Source of the DNA: Rhodocyclaceae bacterium
GTDB taxonomy: Bacteria > Pseudomonadota > Gammaproteobacteria > Burkholderiales > Rhodocyclaceae
Length of the DNA: 64,000 bases
Direction of reading: 5' to 3'
NCBI GenBank assembly: GCA_019455325.1
Contig: JACFMQ010000005.1
Coordinates: forward strand, 62,001-126,000
The notes beneath the pieces are model-generated. The model saw only the letters and a list, made by a program, of their open reading frames with translations. It did not search any database and was not told where the DNA came from. Shown here piece by piece: positions 1-8,501 of the stretch. Each line of letters opens with the position of its first letter. Positions within the stretch are counted from its first letter, which is position 1. The position numbers and the translations under genes were made by a program.

Positions 1-818
1 ATGCGGTCGGAGAAGACGTGCGGCGCCCACAGCCGCGGCACGTCAGCGTAGAGCCGGTCGACATTGGAGAGGCCGCCGCCGAGCACGATCACGTCCGGAT
101 CGACGACGTTGATCACCGTTGCCAGCGCCTTCGCCAGCCGCGCCGCGTAGCGCGCGAGCGTCGCCGCGCAGGCGGCGTCGCCGGCATCGGCGCGCGCGGC
201 GATGGTTTCCGGCGTCAACGTCTCGCCGGTGGCCGCGGCATGGTCGCGCGTCAGGCCGGGGCCGGAGAGCCAGGTCTCGACGCAGCCGGCGCGGCCGCAG
301 TAGCACGGCGGCGCCGGCGTCTCGCTCGCGTCCGGCGCCGGCAGCGGGTTGTGTCCCCACTCGCCGGCGATGGCGTTGGCGCCGACGATGCTCCGGCCGT
401 CGACGACCAGGCCGCCGCCGACGCCGGTGCCGAGGATGACGCCGAAGACCACCGCGGCGCCCGCGCCAGCGCCGTCCGTGGCCTCCGACAGCGCGAAGCA
501 GTTGGCGTCGTTGGCCAGCCGCACCGGCCGTCGCAGCAGCGCCTCCAGGTCGTGCCGCAGCGCTTCCCCGATCAGGCAGGTGGAATTGGCGTTCTTGATG
601 CGTCCGGTCGCTGCCGCTTCGGCGCCGGGCGTGCCGACGCCGACCGAGCCGCGCCGGCCGAGTTCGCGCTCGATGTCCGCGACCAGCGCGGCGACCGCCG
701 CCAGCGTCGCCCGGTAGTCGCCGGCCGGCGTGGCGACGCGCCGGCGCGCCAGCTCGACGCGGCCGGCAAAGGCCGCCGCCTCGATCTTCGTGCCGCCGAG
801 ATCGACGCCGATGCGCAT
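1..818 (-). CDS. ROK-family sugar kinase (3' end beyond window)
   Basis: The protein starts MRIGVDLGGTKIEAA, the phosphate-1 motif of the ASKHA/ROK fold. It continues with a GVGTPG segment, an NDANCFA stretch, a second glycine-rich phosphate loop (GVILGTGVGGGLV), and the ROK signature with the E-GH zinc/sugar-binding element followed by a cysteine cluster (CYCGRAGCVE). About 272 residues are visible and the C-terminus lies before base 1; a complete ROK kinase is about 300 residues, so little is missing. The family phosphorylates hexoses such as fructose, glucose or N-acetylated amino sugars, and the substrate cannot be assigned here. It lies 7 bp downstream of the carbonic anhydrase gene on the same strand and is probably co-transcribed with it. 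Intact cysteine motif and no HTH extension argue for a kinase rather than a NagC-type repressor. Confidence 0.9.
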   Translation of the reverse strand, partial: MRIGVDLGGTKIEAAAFAGRVELARRRVATPAGDYRATLAAVAALVADIERELGRRGSVGVGTPGAEAAATGRIKNANSTCLIGEALRHDLEALLRRPVRLANDANCFALSEATDGAGAGAAVVFGVILGTGVGGGLVVDGRSIVGANAIAGEWGHNPLPAPDASETPAPPCYCGRAGCVETWLSGPGLTRDHAAATGETLTPETIAARADAGDAACAATLARYAARLAKALATVINVVDPDVIVLGGGLSNVDRLYADVPRLWAPHVFSDR

Positions 819-825
819 GCCGGGA

Positions 826-1476
826 TCAGGCCGCAGTGAGCGCCGCCAGCGCCTGCTCGTAGGTCGCCTGCACGGCGCCCGGCGCCTCGATCGTGACGCC
901 GAGGTCGCGCACGATGCCGTCGGTGAGGCCGAAGATCCAGCCGTGGATGGCCAGCGTCTGGCCGCGGTTCCAGGCTTCCTGGACGACCGTCGTCTGGCAG
1001 ACGTTGAGCACCTGTTCGACGACGTTCAGCTCGCAAAGCCGGTCGATCACCGCTTTTTCGTCGGCGATCGCCGCCAGCATCGCGGCGTGCCGCTGCTTCA
1101 CGTCCTGGATGTGGCGCAGCCAGTTGTCGACCAGGCCGAGGCGCAGGTTCTGGTACGCCGCCCGGACGCCGCCGCAGCCGTAGTGGCCGACGACCAGTAT
1201 GTGCCTGACGCGCAGCGCATCGACGCCGTACTGCAGCACGGAAAGACAGTTGAGATCGCTGTGCACCACCTGGTTGGCGACGTTGCGATGCACGAAGACC
1301 TCGCCCGGCAGCAGGCCGGCGATCTGGTTCGCCGGCACGCGCGAATCGGAGCAGCCGATCCACAGGTATTCGGGCGCCTGCAGGCGGGAGAGGCGCTGGA
1401 AGAAGTCGGGGTCGTCCTTGCGGATCGCCTCGGACCAGGCGCGGTTGTTCTCGAACAGGTGCTGGAGGCCGGACAT
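826..1476 (-). CDS. can: beta-class carbonic anhydrase
   Basis: A 216-residue protein closely resembling E. coli Can over its whole length. The zinc ligands of the beta class are present: C42 and D44 in the CSDSR motif, and H98 and C101 in HYGCGG. It interconverts CO2 and bicarbonate in the cytoplasm, which supports bicarbonate-dependent carboxylations. An upstream in-frame ATG exists at 1506, but it overlaps a TAGAAT sequence that reads as a -10 box, so translation from 1476 (MSGLQHLF) is preferred; this also matches the usual N-terminus of the family. The ROK kinase gene follows after 7 bp. Confidence 0.95.
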   Translation of the reverse strand: MSGLQHLFENNRAWSEAIRKDDPDFFQRLSRLQAPEYLWIGCSDSRVPANQIAGLLPGEVFVHRNVANQVVHSDLNCLSVLQYGVDALRVRHILVVGHYGCGGVRAAYQNLRLGLVDNWLRHIQDVKQRHAAMLAAIADEKAVIDRLCELNVVEQVLNVCQTTVVQEAWNRGQTLAIHGWIFGLTDGIVRDLGVTIEAPGAVQATYEQALAALTAA

Positions 1477-1535
1477 GACATGGGGCGGGATGTTGCGACG
1501 CGGCATTCTACCGCAGCCGCCGGCGCCCGCCGGCC

Positions 1536-2147
1536 TCAGACGCGGGCGGCGACGCCGCGCACGTGGCCGAGCGCGCTGGTCGAGGTCTTGATCACCGCGC
1601 CGCCGGCCTCCATCAGCAGCGAGAACAGGTTGCGCTCGGAGTACAGGCAGACCGGCCCGGCGAGGCCGTAGCGCTCGGCCAGCGCCGGCGCCACCGGCGC
1701 GAAGCGCTCGCCGACCAGCTTGCCGCCGTCGGCATAGTGGTCGCCGAGCTCGGAATGGATGCCGTAGAGCGAGAGGAACAGCTTGCCGCCGATGCGCAGG
1801 CGCGTCATGCGGCGCCGCAGCGCCTGCCGCGCCTCGTCGTAGCGCAGGGCGCACAGCGTGCGCTGGTCGAGGATCAGGTCGAAGGGTTCGAGCGGCAGCG
1901 GCGCCTGCGGGTCGGCGACGCCGGCCGCCGGCAGTTGCGCGATGTCGACGTGCGGCGGCGCCGGCCGGTCGGAGAGGAGCAGCACGCGGGCGCCGGCCTC
2001 GGCCATGCGCAGCGCCTGCTTTTCGGCGCCGATGCCGCAGACCATCGCCTTCACCGGCTCGCCGATGCGCCGGCGCTTCTCGATCTCGGCCAGGACCCAC
2101 TGCGCCAGCTCGCAGGTCGACTCGGTTGCGTTCGTCATGCCGGACAT
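1536..2147 (-). CDS. SAM-dependent methyltransferase-like protein
   Basis: 203 residues. Residues about 32-47 contain a glycine-containing Rossmann turn (AMVCGIGAEKQALRMAEAG) like methyltransferase motif I. Further on is an LILDQRTLCAL segment resembling motif IV, and a hydrophobic strand (GGKLFLSLYG) typical of the post-motif region of class I methyltransferases. No characteristic substrate motif is visible, so the reaction is unknown. The start at 2147 is backed by a strong ribosome-binding site (GAGGGAGGGG); a second ATG lies at 2138. Its 3' end is 60 bp upstream of the carbonic anhydrase start. It is divergent from the DUF1840 gene, with about 70 bp between them for both promoters. Confidence 0.6.
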   Translation of the reverse strand: MSGMTNATESTCELAQWVLAEIEKRRRIGEPVKAMVCGIGAEKQALRMAEAGARVLLLSDRPAPPHVDIAQLPAAGVADPQAPLPLEPFDLILDQRTLCALRYDEARQALRRRMTRLRIGGKLFLSLYGIHSELGDHYADGGKLVGERFAPVAPALAERYGLAGPVCLYSERNLFSLLMEAGGAVIKTSTSALGHVRGVAARV

Positions 2148-2220
2148 GGGCCCCTCCCTCGTCCCGCATTGTTCTCCAGTCGCGTGTGGATGACAATAGG
2201 GCCTTCCCTGGGAGAACGCG

Positions 2221-2538
2221 ATGCTCGTCAAGTTCGAATCGAATGTCGCCGGCGAAATGCTGATGTTCGCCGACGCCGCCCGCAGCCTGCTGCAGGCCGC
2301 CGGCAAGGAATGCACGGCGCGCGGCGTGATCCGCGCCGAGGAGGTGCCCGAGATCGTCGCCCGCCTGCGCCGGCTGGTCGACGTGGACCGGGCAGCCGGC
2401 GGGGGCGGCGACGAGGCCGACCCGGAAGCGGTCAGCCTCGGCCGGCGGGCGTTGCCCTTCATCGAGCTGCTTGAACTGACGGCGCGCGACAAGGGCGGCT
2501 TCGTCCTCTGGCAGGCGCCGCAGGACTTCGGCGGCTGA
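2221..2538 (+). CDS. DUF1840 family protein
   Basis: A 105-residue protein beginning MLVKFESNVAGEMLMFAD, the typical opening of DUF1840 proteins, which are small cytoplasmic proteins common in beta- and gammaproteobacteria. The central helix-rich part is followed by the conserved end (LPFIELLELTARDKGGFVLW). No function is established for the family. A variable glycine/alanine-rich loop lies around residues 58-66. No signal peptide or membrane segment. It is transcribed alone, divergently from the methyltransferase-like gene. Confidence 0.85.
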   Translation: MLVKFESNVAGEMLMFADAARSLLQAAGKECTARGVIRAEEVPEIVARLRRLVDVDRAAGGGGDEADPEAVSLGRRALPFIELLELTARDKGGFVLWQAPQDFGG

Positions 2539-2590
2539 TGGCGCGTATCCGCCGGTGCCCCCGGAACGCTTCGGGGCCGGCGAGGTGTGC

Positions 2591-2968
2591 TCACCGTTGC
2601 ATCCACCGCGCCCGCCCGTGCCCGGCCGGCGGCGCGCCGATCTCGTCGTGTTCGACCACCGCTTGGTGTCCCGGCCCGGCATCGAACAGCACATAGAAAC
2701 CGCCCTCGGGGCGGGGAAAGGTCAGCGTCGAATGCCGGTCCAGCTTGCCGGCCAGGATCGTCCTGTCGTCGTGACCGATCACCTCCATCGCCGCGCCGGG
2801 CGCGTCCTCGCCGTGGCCGTAGCCGCCCCGGCAGCGCACGGTCCGTTCGTCGAGCAGCACGCATTTGAGGATCGGCTCGTGGGCCAGGGCCGGCAGGACG
2901 GCGCCGGCCAGCAGGGCGGCGAGCAGCAGCGCCGCCGCCGGGCGTTTTCCCGCCTTATCGCGTTTCAT
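2591..2968 (-). CDS. Small exported protein at the end of the iron-uptake operon
   Basis: 125 residues. It has an N-terminal signal peptide (positively charged start, an alanine/leucine core, cleavage expected near PALAHE at about residue 30). The mature part has two cysteines (KCVLLDERTVRC) that could form a disulphide. It looks like a small beta-rich periplasmic protein, and the family is not recognised. The start overlaps the end of the preceding DUF3325 gene by 14 bp, so it belongs to the Fur-controlled operon and probably assists siderophore or iron handling in the periplasm. That role is inferred from position only. Confidence 0.7.
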   Translation of the reverse strand: MKRDKAGKRPAAALLLAALLAGAVLPALAHEPILKCVLLDERTVRCRGGYGHGEDAPGAAMEVIGHDDRTILAGKLDRHSTLTFPRPEGGFYVLFDAGPGHQAVVEHDEIGAPPAGHGRARWMQR

Positions 2969-3794
2969 CGGATTTCCTTTGCTGCTCGAACCACGCCACC
3001 GTGGCCGGCGATACCTGCGACATGGGCCACGACGCCTGGTGCACCGAGCCGTCCTTGCCGACGACGGTGAGCCACAGCTCGCTGTCGGCCGTCAGGTTGG
3101 CCGGCAATTGGATTTCCACACGCCGCTCCCAGCGCGCGCCGTTGAAGGCCATCCCCGCCGCGCGCAGCGAACGTGGCCGCTTGACCTTGAGGTAGGCGTG
3201 ACGGATGTCCAGGTCGCAGGCCTCGCAGAAGCGGAGGCGATAGGCCTTGAGCGGCACGTCCATGTCCACCACCTCGGGCGGCTGGCGGTCGGCCTCGGCC
3301 AGCGCGAAGGTCCACGGGCCGATGCGGCCCCGCTGCGCGTCGCCGCGCTGCAGGGGGTGGGGTTCCTCGCGCAGCAGCCCGACGGCGAACGCGGCGACGG
3401 TCGCGGCCAGCAGTGCCCAGGCCGTCCGGTGGCGGAATGCGTCGTCGGCAGGCAGCGGCGCACTCCCGTCGGCGGCCGGGTCGCGCGTCCTGCGCGCCGG
3501 TGCCGGCGCTGCCGCCGGCTGCCAGGGCCACTTGGGCAGCGCGAACACCAGGGCAAGGGCGGCGACGCTCAGCCAGCCCAGCCACAGGGTGAGGCCGACG
3601 TCGGCGCCCAGCGCGCGGATGCCGCTGGCCAGGGCGGCGGCCAGCAGCAGCCAGCCGGCGACGCGCGCCAGCAGGCGCCAGCGCGGCGTCGGCAGCCGGC
3701 GCAGCAGGTGCCGGGCGTGGCGTTCGGTGGCCAGCGCCAGCGCCGTGAAGCCGAGCAGGCTCAGGGCCAGCATGGAGAGATGGGCGAGCGTCAT
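2955..3794 (-). CDS. DUF3325 membrane protein with C-terminal periplasmic extension
   Basis: 279 residues. The first about 85 residues match the DUF3325 pattern: three hydrophobic segments, with LALATERHARHLL and later LTLWLGWLSVAALALVF. This small membrane domain accompanies PepSY and DUF3649 proteins in siderophore receptor operons. Unlike stand-alone DUF3325 proteins of about 100 residues, this one continues through a proline/alanine linker into a fourth membrane segment (about 117-135). A hydrophilic domain of about 140 residues follows, with a CEAC cysteine pair. The start ATG overlaps the DUF3649 stop (ATGA), indicating translational coupling. The role is presumed to be inner-membrane support of iron-siderophore reduction or uptake. 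Confidence 0.75.
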   Translation of the reverse strand: MTLAHLSMLALSLLGFTALALATERHARHLLRRLPTPRWRLLARVAGWLLLAAALASGIRALGADVGLTLWLGWLSVAALALVFALPKWPWQPAAAPAPARRTRDPAADGSAPLPADDAFRHRTAWALLAATVAAFAVGLLREEPHPLQRGDAQRGRIGPWTFALAEADRQPPEVVDMDVPLKAYRLRFCEACDLDIRHAYLKVKRPRSLRAAGMAFNGARWERRVEIQLPANLTADSELWLTVVGKDGSVHQASWPMSQVSPATVAWFEQQRKSDETR

Positions 3795-4096
3795 GCCGCG
3801 CCTCCCGCGCCGAGCAGCCAGGCCACTCCGGCCAGGGCCGCGGTGCCGGCGAGCATGCCGCCCCAGGCCCGCGTCGCGCTGGGCGTGGCAAAGGCCCACA
3901 GCACGGCGACGGTGTAGAGCGTGAAGCTCAGCATGGTCGCCGCCAGCACCGCCTGCGCCTTCGGGATCGGCCACAGCAGCGCCAGCGCCACCGTGGCGGC
4001 GGAGGTCAGGGCATAGCCGCCGAGCGCGGCGGCGGCCACGCGCGAGGCGACCGCCCAGCGGTAGCGGGCGGATACGGTCTCGGTCCGGCGGTTCAT
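3791..4096 (-). CDS. DUF3649 family inner-membrane protein
   Basis: 101 residues with three predicted membrane helices (VAAAALGGYALTSAATVALAL, the AATMLSFTLYTVAVLWAF segment, and the C-terminal GGMLAGTAALAGVAWLLG). The RYRWAVASR-A-A-GGY N-terminus is characteristic of DUF3649 proteins of TonB-receptor/PepSY iron operons. The ribosome-binding site AGGAGAG lies 9 bp before the ATG. It is linked by 4-bp ATGA overlaps to the 26-residue reading frame before it and to the DUF3325 gene after it. Function is unknown and is inferred to be part of an iron-siderophore handling complex in the inner membrane. Confidence 0.8.
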   Translation of the reverse strand: MNRRTETVSARYRWAVASRVAAAALGGYALTSAATVALALLWPIPKAQAVLAATMLSFTLYTVAVLWAFATPSATRAWGGMLAGTAALAGVAWLLGAGGAA

Positions 4097-4173
4097 TGGA
4101 CCACTCTCCTGTCGTTGCGCGACCCTTTTGCCGCGGGCGGGCGCATTCCCTTCGGGCGGTCGGGGGCGCTCAT
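4093..4173 (-). CDS. 26-residue reading frame bridging PepSY and DUF3649 genes
   Basis: This frame encodes MSAPDRPKGMRPPAAKGSRN followed by six more residues, a short basic, proline-rich peptide. Its ATG overlaps the PepSY gene stop (ATGA at 4170-4173) and its stop overlaps the DUF3649 ATG (ATGA at 4093-4096). It has a plausible ribosome-binding site (GGGAGAAG). The chained overlaps suggest that ribosomes traverse it and couple translation of the two neighbours. It could be a real microprotein or only a coupling device. No homologue is recognised. Confidence 0.4.
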   Translation of the reverse strand: MSAPDRPKGMRPPAAKGSRNDRRVVQ

Positions 4174-5804
4174 GCGCTTCTCCCATCCACTGCCGGCCGG
4201 TCGGCCGGCGGCACCGGCACGGGAACGCCGGCGGGCCGCAGGCCGCGCTCGATCTTCACGGCCATCAGGGCGAAGAGCGCGGCCAGCCCGCACATGGTGA
4301 GGTCGAAGCCGGCCAGCACCCAGTCGCCCTGCGGAATCGTCGTGCCCAGGTGGCGGTCGGTGGTCAGGGCGTTGATTACGGGCACCAGGACGTAGGCCGC
4401 GCAGGCAGCCCACGACAGCTCGACCCAGGCGCGGCGCAGCGGCCGCGCCAGCGCATAGAACAGGCTGCCCAGCCACGCGGCGAACAGGCCGTGAAGCTCC
4501 CATGCGGCGCGGTCGGCCAGCTCCACGGGCAGCAGGCGGTTGGCCCAGAAGTAGGCCGCCACCGCCAGCGGCAGGCCGGCCAGGGTGGCGACGTTGAGCG
4601 CCTCCACCAGACGCACGCCGAAGTGCTCCCGCCCTTCCAGCCCTGCGCTCAGGTGGTGGCGGCGGCGCTTGACGGTCCACAGCACCAGCCCGGTGCCGAT
4701 CATCGCGCAGCCGAGCAGGCCGGCGACGAAGTACAGCCAGCGCCCCCAGATGTCGACGAACATGCCTTCGTGCAGGTGGAGCAGCACGCTGTGGGTGGCG
4801 ACGGCGGCGCCGCCCGCGCGCGGTTCGTCGGGCAGGGGCTGGCCGGTGTCGGCGTCGAAGCGCAGCTTCGGCACGTTCCAGAAATCGACGCCGCCCGGCA
4901 CCCGGGAAAGAACGACCGTGGACGGCTCGCCGTCGTGGCGCTCGATGGCGATCGACGCCACCCCGCCCTTCCCCCAGGCGGACTCGGCCTGGGCGAGCAG
5001 CGGCGCCAGCGGCGCGGCCGGGCGGCCGATCGGCAGGTGCCGGTGCTCTCCGCGTTCGTACAGCGCGTCCTGATAGGCGTTGCGTCCCGCCTGGTCGGCC
5101 CCGTACAGCAGGTCGCGGCCGGCCGGCATGTAGACGAACAGGAAGAACACCAGCCCGCTGTAGGTGATCATCAGGAAGAAGGGCAGCGCCATGACGCTCA
5201 CCGCGTTGTGCGCGTCGAGCCAGGAACGGTGGCCCTTGCCGGGACGGAAGGTGAAGAAGTCCTTGAAGATCTTCTTGTGGACGACGACGCCGGTGACGAT
5301 GGCCAGCAACAGCAGCATGGTGCACACGCCGACGATGCGGATGGCCCAGTCGTAGGGCATGTAGTGCAGCGCGTAGTGCATGCGGTACAGGCCGTAGCCG
5401 CCGGCGGTGGTGCGCGGTTCGGCGTCGTGCGGCAGCACGGCGCCGGTCGCCGGGTCGAGCCGTTCGCTGCCGCCGGCGCCCCGTTCGTGGCCGTCCCTGG
5501 GCATGTCCTGCCAGCGGATGGCAAAGCCTTGCCGGGTGCGCGCTTCGTGCGGCAGCGTGATGCGCCAACTGGCCGCGGCCGGCGCGACCCGTTCCAGACG
5601 GTCGAGCGCCCGGCCGGCGGCGGTGGCGGGGTCGTCGACGGCCGGCGCCTCGGTCGACGGGCGTTCGGGCTGCATCCAGCGCGTGATCTCGTGCTGGAAA
5701 TAGCCCGCCGTGCCGGTGACGAAGACGAAGAACAGCACCCAGCCGGCGACGAGTCCGGTCCAGGTGTGCAGCCAGGCCATCGACTGGCGGAAGCCGTTTT
5801 TCAT
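4170..5804 (-). CDS. PepSY-associated TM-helix protein (iron-siderophore uptake)
   Basis: 544 residues. The N-terminus (FRQSMAWLHTWTGLVAGWVLFFVFVTG) is the first membrane helix with the HTWTG motif of PepSY_TM proteins. Other helices lie near residues 145-170 and 210-235, and there are several in the last 200 residues. Between the first helices is a large periplasmic region. Histidines in the helices are typical of the haem-linked ferric reductase members of the family, such as those proposed to reduce ferric siderophores in the inner membrane. It lies between the TonB-dependent receptor gene and the DUF3649/DUF3325 pair in a Fur-regulated operon, consistent with release of iron from a siderophore after outer-membrane import. 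Confidence 0.85.
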   Translation of the reverse strand: MKNGFRQSMAWLHTWTGLVAGWVLFFVFVTGTAGYFQHEITRWMQPERPSTEAPAVDDPATAAGRALDRLERVAPAAASWRITLPHEARTRQGFAIRWQDMPRDGHERGAGGSERLDPATGAVLPHDAEPRTTAGGYGLYRMHYALHYMPYDWAIRIVGVCTMLLLLAIVTGVVVHKKIFKDFFTFRPGKGHRSWLDAHNAVSVMALPFFLMITYSGLVFFLFVYMPAGRDLLYGADQAGRNAYQDALYERGEHRHLPIGRPAAPLAPLLAQAESAWGKGGVASIAIERHDGEPSTVVLSRVPGGVDFWNVPKLRFDADTGQPLPDEPRAGGAAVATHSVLLHLHEGMFVDIWGRWLYFVAGLLGCAMIGTGLVLWTVKRRRHHLSAGLEGREHFGVRLVEALNVATLAGLPLAVAAYFWANRLLPVELADRAAWELHGLFAAWLGSLFYALARPLRRAWVELSWAACAAYVLVPVINALTTDRHLGTTIPQGDWVLAGFDLTMCGLAALFALMAVKIERGLRPAGVPVPVPPADRPAVDGRSA

Positions 5805-5913
5805 GTCGTTCCTTCGATCGGCGCCGGCAGCGGGCGCGATGAATGGCGGGAAAGACCGCGCCGGGCCCGGCTGAATCGCCAGGTCCGGCGCGGCGTCCGA
5901 CGAAACGCCCGCA

Positions 5914-8412
5914 TCAGAACCGGTAGCGGGCGGTCAGCATGACGCTGCGCGGCGTGCCGTAGACCGAGTTGCCGCCCCAGATCACCGGCTGCGCGTTGAT
6001 CGAGCTGTAATAGACCTTGTCGAACAGGTTGCCGACGTTCAACTGGATGTCCAGGTGCCGGTCGTGCCGATACCCGACCATCGCGTCGACGATGGCGTAG
6101 GCGTCCTGTTCGCTGCGGTAGTTGCCGCCGGTCCATTGATAGTGGATGTCGTTCTGCCAGCGCAGGCTGCCGCCGACGCGCCATTTGCCGTCCGGCAGGC
6201 GGTAGGACGTCGACAGCTTGAACTGCCGGGTTGGCATCTGGGTGTTGAGCCTGAGGCCGACCCGGGCCGGGTTGCTGTCCTTGCGGACCTCCGTGGTGAC
6301 ATAGGTGTAGCCCGCGCCGATCTGCCAGTTCGGCGTCAGCGCGCCCTGGACTTCCAGCTCGTAGCCCTCGCTGCGCGCCATGCCGGTGGCCTCGTAGCAC
6401 GTCATGTTGGCGTTGAAGGGGCAGGCGCCGACCGACATCGCCAGGTTCTCCTGGTTCATCCGGAAGACCGAGGCGCTGGCGTTGAGCGCGCCGCCGAAAT
6501 ACTCGCCCTTGACGCCGGCCTCGTAGTTCTTGCCGACGATCGGCGTGATGAAGTCGTTGGACGTGCTGCGCGCGTTCTGCGGCTTGAACACGTCGGTGTA
6601 GCTGAGGTAGGCCGAATGCTGCCGGTTCAGGTCGTAGACGAGGCCCGCGTACTTGGTCAGGTGGCGGTCGTAGTCGTAGCCGCTGGCCGAGGCCGTCCAG
6701 GCGGTTCCGGCCTGATTGAGCACCCGCTGCCTGCTGCTGAACTCGAACCAGTCGGCCCGCAGGCCCAGGATGAGCTTGAGCGGATCGGCCAGGTTCAGGC
6801 GCGTCGTGCCGTAGAACCCGTGCTGCCGCTCCTCGGTGCGCTGGTAGTAATCGACGAGGAAGGACGCCGGCTTGGGCGCGTTATGGTGCCAGTCGTAGAT
6901 GTCGATGTCCTGCGCGTAGAGGAGGCTCCAGTACCCGGCCGTGTCGTTGCCTTCGTCGGCGGTGCGCTTGCTCGCGCCGACGACCAGTTCGTGCTCGCGG
7001 CCGAACAGGCGGAACGGCCCCTGCGCGTGCAGGTCGTAGCTGGTCCGGTCGTTGTAGAGGCTGGCCTTGCCGCCGGTCTGGTCCCACTGGCCGAGGTTCG
7101 CGTTCCAGGTGACCCCGGCCCTCAACTGCTCCTGCTCGCCCCAGATCCGGTTGATGGCGAAATTCAGCTTCCAGCCGCTGTCGAAACGGTGTTCCAGGCT
7201 GGCGAACAGGGACGTGGTGTCGTCGTCCCAGTAGTTCCACTTGTTGCCGAGGAAGGTCGAGCGCGGCAGCTTCAGGTCGCCGCCGTCGAGCGCCGTCGGC
7301 AGGCCGCCGTAGGTGGTGGTGTTGTCGTTTTCCTGGCGGGCGAGGCTCAGCGTCAGCAGCGTCCTGGCGGTGAGGTCGGCTTCGCCGATCAGATAGAAGA
7401 GCTGCCGCCTTTCATCGACCACGTCCATGAAGCTGTCGCTGTCGTGCCAGTGGACGACGGCGCGGCCGCGCAGGCTGCCGGATGCGTTGAGCGGGCCGGA
7501 GACGTCGGCTTCGGCGCCGTAGTGGTTCCAGCGGCCCGCCTGCCCCTGCACGCTGGCCTGGAAATCCCGGGTCGGCCGCTTGCGCACGAAGTTGAGCGCC
7601 GCCGACGGCGTGCCCGTGCCCTGCGTCAGCCCGGCGGCGCCGCGCACGACCTCGACCCGGTCGTACATCGCCAGATCGTTCAGGAAGGTGCCCCGCCGCG
7701 ACGAGTTCGTGGTCACGGGCAGGCCGTCGAAGAGGTAGTTTTCGATGGCGTAGCCGCGCGCGAAAAAGGTCTCGCGGTAGGGCGCGGTAGCGGTGACGGT
7801 GATGCCGGGGGTGTTCTTCAGGAGCTCGCTGGCCGTGATCAGGCCTTGGTCGTCCATGCGCTCGCGGGTGATGACGGTGACCGACTGCGGCGTTTCGCGG
7901 AGGGAGAGCGGCAGTTTGGTCGCCGTGCTCATGGACGGCGTGGTGTAGGAGCCGCTGCCTTCGGTCGTCGCGTTGCGCAGGCCGTCGGCGGTGACCGTCA
8001 CCGCCCTCAGCGTCGCATCCGAGGCTGCCGTCGGCGAGACCCGCAGCGTATAGCCGCCGTTGGCCTGCGGCACGGCTTCCAGGCCGGTGCCGGCGAGCAG
8101 CCGGGCGAGCGCCGCGGGAATCGTGTGGGCACCGCTGACGCCGGGGCTGCGGCGGCCGGCGGCGAGTTCGGGCGAGTAGCTGAGCAGCGCGCCGGAGGCC
8201 TGGCCGAAGCGGGCCAGCGCGGCGTCGAGGGCGCCGGCGGGGATGTCGAAGGCGGTGACGGCGGCGGCGGATTCGGCGGCCTGGGCGAACCGGGTCATGC
8301 CGGGGATCGCGGCGGCGAGGCCGATGGCGAGCAGCGCGGCGTGGACGGCGACGGCCGTCTTGCGGCGCGGTGCGGCGGGCTGCGTGGCGCGTTTGGCGCG
8401 GATGGGTTGCAT
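5914..8412 (-). CDS. TonB-dependent siderophore receptor with N-terminal signalling domain
   Basis: 832 residues. A long signal peptide (about 1-45, ending AQAAES) is followed by a secretin/TonB short N-terminal domain (about 50-125, starting FDIPAGALDAALARFG). A plug domain (about 160-280, TPQSVTVITRERMDDQG) and a 22-strand barrel come next, ending in the terminal aromatic MLTARYRF. The N-terminal domain marks a transducer-type receptor that signals through FecR to a FecI sigma factor, and both genes lie immediately upstream. The siderophore is not predictable. The start is supported by an AAGGAG site 8 bp upstream; an earlier in-frame ATG at 8457 lacks one. Confidence 0.93.
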   Translation of the reverse strand: MQPIRAKRATQPAAPRRKTAVAVHAALLAIGLAAAIPGMTRFAQAAESAAAVTAFDIPAGALDAALARFGQASGALLSYSPELAAGRRSPGVSGAHTIPAALARLLAGTGLEAVPQANGGYTLRVSPTAASDATLRAVTVTADGLRNATTEGSGSYTTPSMSTATKLPLSLRETPQSVTVITRERMDDQGLITASELLKNTPGITVTATAPYRETFFARGYAIENYLFDGLPVTTNSSRRGTFLNDLAMYDRVEVVRGAAGLTQGTGTPSAALNFVRKRPTRDFQASVQGQAGRWNHYGAEADVSGPLNASGSLRGRAVVHWHDSDSFMDVVDERRQLFYLIGEADLTARTLLTLSLARQENDNTTTYGGLPTALDGGDLKLPRSTFLGNKWNYWDDDTTSLFASLEHRFDSGWKLNFAINRIWGEQEQLRAGVTWNANLGQWDQTGGKASLYNDRTSYDLHAQGPFRLFGREHELVVGASKRTADEGNDTAGYWSLLYAQDIDIYDWHHNAPKPASFLVDYYQRTEERQHGFYGTTRLNLADPLKLILGLRADWFEFSSRQRVLNQAGTAWTASASGYDYDRHLTKYAGLVYDLNRQHSAYLSYTDVFKPQNARSTSNDFITPIVGKNYEAGVKGEYFGGALNASASVFRMNQENLAMSVGACPFNANMTCYEATGMARSEGYELEVQGALTPNWQIGAGYTYVTTEVRKDSNPARVGLRLNTQMPTRQFKLSTSYRLPDGKWRVGGSLRWQNDIHYQWTGGNYRSEQDAYAIVDAMVGYRHDRHLDIQLNVGNLFDKVYYSSINAQPVIWGGNSVYGTPRSVMLTARYRF

Positions 8413-8501
8413 CGAGGTTTCTCCTTCGGGACGGTGGTTGTCCACCGTCTGTCGCACGAGAAACGAAAACGGCTCACCGCCGCAGGATTTTTTTCGGGGG
8501 T

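Noticed and set aside
1477-1506. Upstream ATG for carbonic anhydrase
   Set aside because: The codon overlaps a TAGAAT box that looks like the promoter -10 and has no ribosome-binding site.
4128-5942. Long open frame (604 codons) antisense to the PepSY gene
   Set aside because: Shadow of the PepSY coding strand, glutamine/histidine/glycine-rich with no recognisable domain or ribosome-binding site.
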